Under the pieces are notes generated by a model. The model was not told the DNA's origin. It searched no databases and saw only the letters and a list, made by a program, of their open reading frames with translations. A stretch of DNA of 64,000 nt from Megaustenia siamemsis (Eukaryota; Mollusca; Gastropoda; Stylommatophora; Ariophantidae). Below are positions 56,460 through 64,000 of the stretch, piece by piece. The stretch lies in NCBI GenBank assembly GCA_032433765.1, contig JAVIAB010000159.1, forward strand, positions 55,132,972 to 55,196,971. The letters run 5' to 3'. Made by a program: the position numbers and the translations under genes. Position 1 is the first letter of the stretch; every line of letters starts with the position of its first letter.

Positions 56460-57600
56460 TCTTTAAACGGGGACATATACACCATTACAAAACAGGTAAC
56501 AAGTCGTGTTTCTCTTCAGACACCGTGGCGGCATTGTCATCACTAGACTCTCCACGGGTACTGTAATAACCACGAGTACAACAAACTTTACCATCACTGA
56601 TTCGGTAACATTAAAAACCTTGACAAAAATAGATCCTGGGACAAACATTAACGTCTAATAACAAACAAAAACCCACACAACAATAGATCCAGGGACAAAT
56701 ATTTACATCTAGTAACAAACAAAAACCCACACAAAAATAGATCCTGGGACAAAAATTAACATCTAGTAACAAACAAAAACCCCCACAATAATAAATCCAG
56801 GGACAAACATTAACATCTAGTAACAAACAAAAACCCACACAATAATAAACCCAGGGACAAACATTAACATCTAGTAACAAACAAAAACCCACATAATAAT
56901 AAATCCAGGGACAAACATTAACATCTAGTAACAAACAAAAACCCACACAACAATATATCCAGGGACAAACATTAACATCTAGTAACAAACAAAAACCCAC
57001 ACAAAAATAGATCCTGGGACAAACATCAACATCTAGTAACAAACAAAAACCCACACAACAATAGATCCATGGACAAATATTAACATCTAGTAACAAGCAA
57101 AAACCCACACAACAATAGATCCAGGGACAAACATTAACATCTAGTAACAAACAAAACCCACACAACAATAGATCCAGTGACAAACATTAACATCTAGTAA
57201 CAAACAAAAATCCACACAACAATAGATCCAGGGACAAACATTAAAATCTTGTTTTTTATTTCCCTCCACGAAATGGTCCTGTGATACATTTTCATTTCCT
57301 TTGTTATTCCGATCAGTGATACTGTCACATAATGTAGATATATGCAGAAGTGATAACATCTAAATGAGAGTGAAGAGCTGAAACAGCTCGTGTATTTTAA
57401 AAAATATATATATTTTGATAAAATTTGTTGACAATGTTGATTCAGCCAGATTCAATTACATTTTAAAACTCCACAAAATCTCAAACATATATAGAGCTTT
57501 TAGAACATTTCTCTTGTGGCTAGTTTGATGCCACTACCAAATTTCTCGTTAATGAGTAAATGATCACTCACAAAATATGCACATCGAACATAGTTAGGTG
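56460..57600 (-). pseudogene. Remnant of a third GRL101-type receptor
   Basis: Minus strand, from high to low coordinates: 57530-57490 resembles the pseudogene around 42920 (GGCTAGTTTGATG); 57359-57240 reads STLCDSITDRNNKGNENVSQ then CPWIYCC, parallel to the LDLa segment with CDGVTDCSNNRDEDLC and CHGIYCC of the copy at 42.6 kb; after the minisatellite, 56600-56540 reads SDGKVCCTRGYYSTRGESSD, parallel to NDGEVDCIVSGYSTGVESSD. Only this small part of the receptor is left. Confidence 0.75.
56635..57250. repeat. 54-bp minisatellite derived from receptor coding sequence, about 11 copies
   Basis: Minus-strand unit reads CPWIYCCVGFCLLLDVNV, clearly related to CHGIYCCDGSCLLWRWVN of the receptor LDLa segment. 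Unit length is 18 codons, so the frame stays open for 190 codons. It sits exactly where that segment belongs in the receptor remnant. Confidence 0.85.
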
Positions 57601-57910
57601 GATGCAATAAAAGGAATCCAACTACGTTGTAGTAGAATACAGAGACGCTGAGACAACCATTTTAAAACTAATGCAACACAGGAAATCAGTTATCAAAGAA
57701 ACGCATATTGTTTAAAAGAATAAGCTATAATGTAAACAAAAACATGACACAAGACAGTAATTCTTGCGACATTGTGCTACATCTAACAAATATGAACGTT
57801 GAATCAAAGGAGAAGCAATATATTACAACTATCGAGATGTTTCAGAGAACACCCTATGTAACAATAACAAACACCATAACAATTGAATACATTAAGAAAG
57901 TGTAAAAGTT
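57601..57910. other. No gene recognised
   Basis: AT-rich; perhaps further decayed receptor sequence. Confidence 0.35.
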
Positions 57911-57916
57911 ACTCCA

Positions 57917-58510
57917 GTGATCATCTTTGTACATCATCATCATGTGCCATACCCGTTGCGTAGGTGTTCATGTCCCTCCACTATCTTCTATCCACAGTGC
58001 ATCGTATCAGTTCTGTTGATGACTGTTTTTCATGCCATGACACCAAGCTATCCAGTATTTTCTCTCATTGTTGTCCGCGATCTCTCTTTCCTTTTATTTT
58101 GCCAGTTGTAACCAAGAATTCCAACTTTCTTCTCCTCATGATGTGCCCGAAAAATGTTGATTGCTTCTTTCTGATGTTTTTTAAGAGTTCCCTTTTTGTG
58201 TTGGTCTCTTTGAGAACTTCCTCATTGGTCTTTTTAGCTGTCCAGGGAACATTCAACATTCTTCTGAGAAATCCCATCTCTGTGACCTCCAATCTTCTTT
58301 TCATTTGTTTGTCTAATGTCCATGATTCGCTTCCAGAATTGGTTCTATATAGCACCGATGAACTCTCTTTCTCATTTTTATTGACACAGATTTGTTGCAT
58401 AAGATATGTTTAACCTTCTGAAATGCTATTTTGGCCTGAGCTTTTCTGCTTTTTATTTCTGTGGTGCATCTCCCATCTGATGTTATTGCTTTGTACATAG
58501 AAACACATAA
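57917..58510 (-). mobile_element. LINE C-terminal fragment, family 5 (best copy)
   Basis: Minus-strand frame with SSVLYRTNSGSESWTLDKQM, EMGFLRRMLNVPWTAKKTNE and IRKKQSTFFGHIMRRRKLEF. Confidence 0.75.
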
Positions 58511-58739
58511 CATGTAGTTCTCTTAACGCCAATAACCAAATGGTTAAAGTAAAAAAGAAAAACTGCAACAAACAAAAGTGGTAGAGGAAGGAATTCTAAG
58601 ATATGAACAAACGAAATATCTGGAAGCACAACAGGATCGATAATGAATCGAAACAAAAAGCACTGTCAAGACCTTCTATGAAATACATCGACAATGAAAG
58701 TGAAAAAAAAAACATCACAAACATGTGAAAAGAAAATAC

Positions 58740-59645
58740 CATTAAATTATATAAGCTCTGAAAATAAACAACAAAGAAAATAATGCCTTAGGTATATTCC
58801 GCTCGATTTCTAATCAATTGTATATATTTAATGAGGGATGCAATTTGATGCGAAATGCTCCTTTGTTAATCTAATTTGATGTGCAGTTTTTCAATATTCA
58901 CGTAGCCGCAAATAAAACGCCATCCAAGAGCTAATTTAGCCTCATTCACTCTTTTATTCTGTACAGCTTTTTGGACCTTGTTTAATTATTTTTATTTCTA
59001 TCTATAAACGTATCCATACTTTCATCTTATATATGATTCTGCATGATGAGCATTCCTATGTATGTTCTTCTCTTATAATTGTGTCTATCCACATGTCTCC
59101 TTTCATGCGTCTGACATATCCCATTTCAGTTGCGCAGTGTTAATTGAACTTAAAATATAGATGTCACTTGTCTAAAGAAATTTCAAAATACAATAGAATA
59201 CACAAGTAAACGTACAAAAATAAAGTATACATAAACACGTACGTATAACAATAAAATAGCTTTAAATTATACAAGTCCTGAAAATAAATAATAAAGAAAA
59301 CAGTAACGTAATATATTGTTATTTTCTGCACACTTTGAAATCAATTTGATATCATTAATGGGGGAGGCAGTTTTCTGTGATTTGCCCCTTTCATCATCTA
59401 ATCTGATATGAAGTTTCTGATTATTCATGTACCGACATATCGTCATCCAGGAAGTAATTTAGCATCTTTCCTTCTAGTATTTTTTACAGCATTTTTGGAC
59501 CTTGATTTGTTAGTTTAGTCAAAAAACGTAGTCAAACTTTCATCTTACAGATGTTTCTGTTTCATGATCATTGTTATGTGTGTTGTTCTCTTATGTTTGT
59601 GTTTATCTACATATCTCTTTTCATACGTCTGACACATTAAATTCC
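58740..59645. repeat. Direct duplication of about 400 bp
   Basis: 58740-59150 and 59260-59645 are diverged copies in the same direction (shared CTGAAAATAAACAACAAAGA-like start, TTTTTGGACCTTG, and CACATGTCTCCTTTCATGCG versus CATATCTCTTTTCATACG). The second runs into the LINE at 59585-60600, so these are probably two copies of that LINE's 3' end. Confidence 0.6.
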
Positions 59646-60600
59646 AGTTCTTTCTTCTTCTACCCTCAGCTCGCAGTGGAGCATAGGTCTTCAACAAACA
59701 CTTTCCAAGACGTTCTGTGTCTTGCCATACTTTTAAAATCATTCCATGTCTTTCCCATAATCCTCATATCTACATCCACCTGTCTTCCTCAAGAATTATT
59801 CGGTCTTCCCCTTTATCAATTCCCCTGGGGATTCCAAAAAAGGGCATGTTTTGAAATGTTCTCAGTTGGCTTCCGCAGTGTGTGTCCTATCCAGCGCTAT
59901 CGTCTTCGCTGTATCTCTTTATCCACTGGTATTTGACTGGTACATTTCCATAATTCTATGTTAGTGATTTTGTCCTGTCATTTCCATCCTTTTATACTGC
60001 GTAAGCATCCATTAATGAAAGTCTGTACCTTTATGATTATCAATTTTTTTGTTCTCCATGTTTCATAGCCATATAATAAGACTGACTTAACATTGGAGAT
60101 GAACGTTTTTATTTTTGTATTTAATCTAATTTCTTTGGATTTCCATATGTTTCACAGTGCAACGAAAGCTCCTCTTGCTTTTGATATCCTTATTTTGGTA
60201 ACATTTTCTGTTCCTCCCTCTTTATCTATATTACTACCCTGATATATGTAAGAGTTTACGTCTAGTAGAGGTATTTCTCCTAATTTTATTTGGTTATTGC
60301 CAACTGCATTAATTCTCATAATGTTGGTCTTATTTCTAATGATTGTCAGTCCTAGCTGTTGTGATCTTTCATCAAGTATGCTAATTTTATCCTGCATCTG
60401 TTGATGGCTGTGTGATATGAGAGCTATGTCATCAGCAAAGTTTAAATCATCAAGTTGCTTGGTCAGTGACCACTGGATTCCGTTTCTGTTATTTTGAGTT
60501 ATTCTCATAATCCAATCTATGGTCAATAAAAAGAGAAATGAGACAGACGGCATCCCTGCCTTACTCCCGTTCTTATTTCAAATGCTTCTGTAAGCTGCGC
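59585..60600 (-). mobile_element. LINE reverse transcriptase fragment, family 8
   Basis: Minus strand holds polymerase motif C (DDLNFADDIALISHSHQQMQ), then LGLTIIRNKTNIMRINA and a broken C-terminal tail ending WKVFVEDLCSTAS. Reverse transcriptase N-terminal motifs are missing. Confidence 0.8.
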
Positions 60601-60618
60601 TTCATGCACCATACTACA

Positions 60619-60619
<1 letters not shown>

Positions 60620-60684
<65 letters not shown>
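60620..60684. repeat. TA repeat
   Basis: About 60 bp of TA, 90 bp past the receptor stop codon. Confidence 0.95.
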
Positions 60685-60687
<3 letters not shown>

Positions 60688-60773
60688 CGATCTTACATTA
60701 GAAAATACTGGTAAAAAAAAAATACCATCAATATAAAAATAGATATCGGCATTACAGTAGAATACACAAGTCT

Positions 60774-63700
60774 TCAGCCCCCTGTTCTGAACTTCCTCCA
60801 CTTGTCCACAATAACAGGAAGTGTGTACAGAAATGGGTTTGCTGCAGAATTTATGGGGAGAACGATAACCGATATCCAGGCATAGACATCATTGCTGATT
60901 TCGCGTCCAGTAAAAGACAAACACCCTATGACCCCTATAGGAAACCAACAGAGAAAACTGAATAGAGCTACCAAAGATAGTTGCTTGGCCACTAGAATAT
61001 CTTCCGCCCTACGGGAGGACGTGTTTGTCCCTGTTCGAGTAATTCTGTTTCCCGACATGGCTCCAAAGATGACTCTTTGACCGTAAGCGATAACCAAACA
61101 AAGTGAGAGGTTGAGAACGACGAACACGCCAAACGAGAACTCCCAGCCTTTAAGATGTTTAGATGTCAAAGGTAAGCCAATACACATGGCGTTGGAAGGG
61201 TTCATCTCAAACATGAACACAACTGGTGTCAATGCAAGTAGAAAAGCAATGATCCAAGACAACAACAAAGCAATACAATTACCCATTTTTGAAAACTTGA
61301 CTTGACCAAAAGGAAACTTCATTATCAAAAATCTGTCAAGTGTGATAAGAAAAATGAAGAAAATTGATGCCTCACTAGAAAGAGTAGCCAGAAATCCAGC
61401 AAGTCTGCACCAGTTACTATTTCTCCATCTCTTGTCAAACAGAACATAAATGTCACGATAGTAATAATCGGCCCCTGTAATAATGAACAAATATACTCCC
61501 ATAATGCAGTCTGATATACCCAAGTTTGTCACAAACAGACCATAACCTTTTGCAAGAGATGACCTGTCCCAGATTAAGCGATAGACGATAACTGTTACGT
61601 TCCCCACAACAGCAAGAACCTCAACCACCCACATAAGAACTCGCTGAACATTGGCACCTACCAGATCATAACAAGAGGAGATGGCGTCGACTGGGCCGTG
61701 ACAAGTGTAGTATGGAATGTTGTTTCCCCTGATCTGTGGACAACACATCTCAAAACTGTCCGTGTACAGATGTTGACTGATAGTGAGACCGTTAAAGACA
61801 TCTTCATAGAAGCTACCCACCGTTAGTCCACGCAAGTCTAGTGTATGTAAGTTCCATACAGATGGAAACGTTCGTTTATCAAAGCTAGTTATAAATGTAA
61901 AGCTCAAGTCTAAATGTTTCAGAACGGGGAACTCTATAAGGAAAGAAGCATTCATATGGGAGAGTTTTGTGTGGGATAGGTCCAGGGTTTCTAGAAGAGG
62001 AAGTACCAAAAAAGCCACCGACACTAGTTCTCTATTGTAGGACATGTTTAAGCGGCGAATTGGTAGAGATTCAGAGAACATGCTATCTCTACCATCCATT
62101 ACCTTGATCCTGTTGTAGCTAATGTCAAAATCCTGAAACAAAATTACACGTCCTTCACCAACGTACAAGTGTTCTACGTTGCATTTTGACAATTTAAGAA
62201 CTTTTGTTTTGATCGGCATAAAAAAATCCATCAGGTATGTATCCAACATATTAATACCTGACATGTCGATGTATCTAGTTTGTGAGGCGAAAACAGGGAA
62301 AACATCTAAAGGGACTGACTTGTTATAAGTTGATACAGTGACTGTTCCAGACACACAACGGAAACCTTCCTCGCATGTTAATGTACAATCCACTTCGTCG
62401 TCTTTATGTGGACATTCAGGATGTCCATTACAGACCAGGTCAGGATGTAGACAAATTTTACTTCCCCAACAGGCAAAGTTGTCCTTACATCGACCGACGA
62501 TGTCTATTACTTCGTCTTCACCTGCAGGGCAGTCTCCTTTCTCATCCATGACATAATGTTGAGGTATGCAGTATGTGCTTGGACATTTATAATATCCAAC
62601 TGGACATTCAAAGTCTGTACAGTTCTCTAGATGGGACATATCTCGACATCCTAGAATAGCTCCGTACAAATCTATGATATAGACACACCTGGGGGCCCAG
62701 ATGATACGACCATTTACGTTCCCACAAGTGTCTACTGTTTTGAGCTTTCCAATAGTCTCGTCCAAGGGTCCTTCCGCTCCTTCACAATCGATGTATCCAT
62801 CGTTAAGCTTTGAGGTGTCAATGCATTCACTATAGTTACAAATAAAGACGCATGACTCATATGTCGTTAGACTGTCCATAAGAACTTCACTTTCATCGTT
62901 GTATTGCTGTCCTGTGAGACTATCACAAACAAGACAATCAATCTCGCCATCGTTAACCCACTGTGGATACAAACAAGAACCATCACAACAGTAGATCCCA
63001 ATACAATGTTTAATAAAATAGCTCCACTTATCCGTTTCTTGTTCCCTGCACATATACTCGTCGCGCTTGTCGCTGCATTCAGGGACGCTGTTACAGAGCA
63101 AGGCGTAGGAAATATATCGAGGATTTCGCCCGCCAACTTCACAATCAAATAAGGGGAACAACTCGTAGTTTATTTCATGAAGAAAGTTTCGGAAGTCATT
63201 GTTGTTCATGTTGAATGAGACAGACACAATAGAACCTTCATAATTTATAAATGCTCCGCTATTTAAGGCTCGACGGAGACGTTCATTCGTGGCTGGTTTG
63301 ATAGCAAACAGGCCGCTGTCCTCAGTTGCACGAGGCATGGAAGTCTCACACAAAATGTGTGAACTTTCAAACCCACAATCAACATCAGCCCACCCATCAA
63401 CAACATCAAACCACCCATCAACAACATCAACCCACCCATCACCAACATCATCCTCATATATTGAAATGTTTGTGACGTCACTTCTATGTTCGCTCCAGTC
63501 AAACCTCCACACAGCACATCCATTACTAAACCCACCAGAAGGTTTACCAGGCAGCCAATTGTTGACCACTAGTGGACGACTTACAGATCGTTGATATAAC
63601 TCCCAACGAAATCTTCTGGTAACGCTACCAGCGTCTCTGTAAAGTCCAATAACAAATGTGATTGCAGAATCTAAAGATAAATTGCGATTTCTTGTGTCAG

Positions 63701-64000
63701 TGAAATATGAACTTATCTTATTCTGTAAAAATGCCATCTCACTTCTACTTTCAACTGTAACCAGATTTGAATCTTCCCCATCGACACAAGTAGAATATGC
63801 TTCTTTACTGTCGCTTCCATCATCAGACTTGAACATCTTGTAACAAGAGATAAAGTTAGCTCCTCCACTCTGTTCAAACTTCCACCATCCTTCAAGACAC
63901 TGGTTACACATTGCTAGAGATAATAAATGTTTGTAAGGGATTGATGCGTAATAGTCCACAAGAAGTGTGTCTTTGAGATGAACTATTTGGGCTACCAACA
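60774..64000 (-). CDS. GRL101-type G-protein coupled receptor with lectin-like, LDLa and LRR domains (5' end cut)
   Basis: Open for 1074 codons in a single exon and continuing past the window edge; the true start is not in the window. Order: lectin-like domain at about residues 30-235 (CLEGWWKFEQ, WLPGKPSGG, CAVWRFDW, DVDC...ILCE); LDL-receptor A modules at about 285-545 (for example CPSTYCIPQHYVMD, LVCNGHPECPHKDDEVDC); leucine-rich repeats at about 560-740 (LETLDLSHTKLSHM, LKHLDLSFTFI); Cys-rich cap CCPQIRGNNIP; seven helices at about 785-1065, with LITLDRFLIMKF for DRY, CWFP in helix 6 and NPFLYTLPVI in helix 7. LRR-bearing receptors of this kind resemble relaxin/LGR receptors and snail GRL101. 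A repeated GDGWVDV/DGWFDV/DGWADV stretch at about 206-224 comes from a short in-frame tandem repeat (63370-63450). Short acidic spacers and all cysteines seem intact; probably functional. Ligand unknown. Confidence 0.92.
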   Translation of the reverse strand, partial: LVAQIVHLKDTLLVDYYASIPYKHLLSLAMCNQCLEGWWKFEQSGGANFISCYKMFKSDDGSDSKEAYSTCVDGEDSNLVTVESRSEMAFLQNKISSYFTDTRNRNLSLDSAITFVIGLYRDAGSVTRRFRWELYQRSVSRPLVVNNWLPGKPSGGFSNGCAVWRFDWSEHRSDVTNISIYEDDVGDGWVDVVDGWFDVVDGWADVDCGFESSHILCETSMPRATEDSGLFAIKPATNERLRRALNSGAFINYEGSIVSVSFNMNNNDFRNFLHEINYELFPLFDCEVGGRNPRYISYALLCNSVPECSDKRDEYMCREQETDKWSYFIKHCIGIYCCDGSCLYPQWVNDGEIDCLVCDSLTGQQYNDESEVLMDSLTTYESCVFICNYSECIDTSKLNDGYIDCEGAEGPLDETIGKLKTVDTCGNVNGRIIWAPRCVYIIDLYGAILGCRDMSHLENCTDFECPVGYYKCPSTYCIPQHYVMDEKGDCPAGEDEVIDIVGRCKDNFACWGSKICLHPDLVCNGHPECPHKDDEVDCTLTCEEGFRCVSGTVTVSTYNKSVPLDVFPVFASQTRYIDMSGINMLDTYLMDFFMPIKTKVLKLSKCNVEHLYVGEGRVILFQDFDISYNRIKVMDGRDSMFSESLPIRRLNMSYNRELVSVAFLVLPLLETLDLSHTKLSHMNASFLIEFPVLKHLDLSFTFITSFDKRTFPSVWNLHTLDLRGLTVGSFYEDVFNGLTISQHLYTDSFEMCCPQIRGNNIPYYTCHGPVDAISSCYDLVGANVQRVLMWVVEVLAVVGNVTVIVYRLIWDRSSLAKGYGLFVTNLGISDCIMGVYLFIITGADYYYRDIYVLFDKRWRNSNWCRLAGFLATLSSEASIFFIFLITLDRFLIMKFPFGQVKFSKMGNCIALLLSWIIAFLLALTPVVFMFEMNPSNAMCIGLPLTSKHLKGWEFSFGVFVVLNLSLCLVIAYGQRVIFGAMSGNRITRTGTNTSSRRAEDILVAKQLSLVALFSFLCWFPIGVIGCLSFTGREISNDVYAWISVIVLPINSAANPFLYTLPVIVDKWRKFRTGG

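Overview
This window looks like the genome of a gastropod mollusc, probably a panpulmonate snail. The reasons are a large receptor of the GRL101 type (LDL-receptor class A modules + leucine-rich repeats + seven-transmembrane domain, first known from Lymnaea), AT-rich host DNA with spliced genes, several tRNA-derived SINE families, many decayed LINE fragments and an unusual number of minisatellites. Nothing is bacterial.

Layout. 1-5.4 kb: decayed LINEs, including a 2.5-kb endonuclease/reverse transcriptase pseudogene. 5.5-15.0 kb: a complete, compact Polinton/Maverick-type virus-like element with 1.26-kb terminal inverted repeats and an exact 6-bp target duplication (CACGGG), inserted in a tRNA-derived SINE. 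15.1-17.7 kb: LINE/SINE debris. 17.7-29.4 kb: a spliced glutamine synthetase gene on the minus strand (six exons found, the first coding part not found), its introns full of LINEs, SINEs and minisatellites. 29.4-40.4 kb: repeats only. 40.4-44.1 kb: a frame-broken GRL101-type receptor pseudogene (minus). 44.5-53.6 kb: LINE fragments, a broken Tc1/mariner-related transposon at 48.7-50.8 kb with a long D-to-E spacing, a 20-bp minisatellite and a 0.94-kb GATA/GACA block. 56.4-57.6 kb: remains of a third receptor copy, one 54-bp piece of which became a minisatellite. 60.8-64.0 kb: an open single-exon receptor gene (minus), cut by the window end.

The most interesting item is the 9.5-kb Polinton-type element. 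Between its repeats it carries, in compact order, a PC4-like protein on the minus strand, and on the plus strand a packaging ATPase, two small proteins, a DDE integrase with chromodomain (broken by one frame shift), a small membrane protein, a minor capsid/penton-like protein, a small basic core-like protein with adenain-type cleavage motifs, a major-capsid-like protein and an adenovirus-type cysteine protease. It has no family B DNA polymerase and no room for one, although both ends and the target duplication are intact. The near-identical terminal repeats suggest a recent insertion. The gene set implies a particle-forming integrating element that must borrow a replicative polymerase, with the PC4-like protein as its only visible candidate replication or transcription factor.
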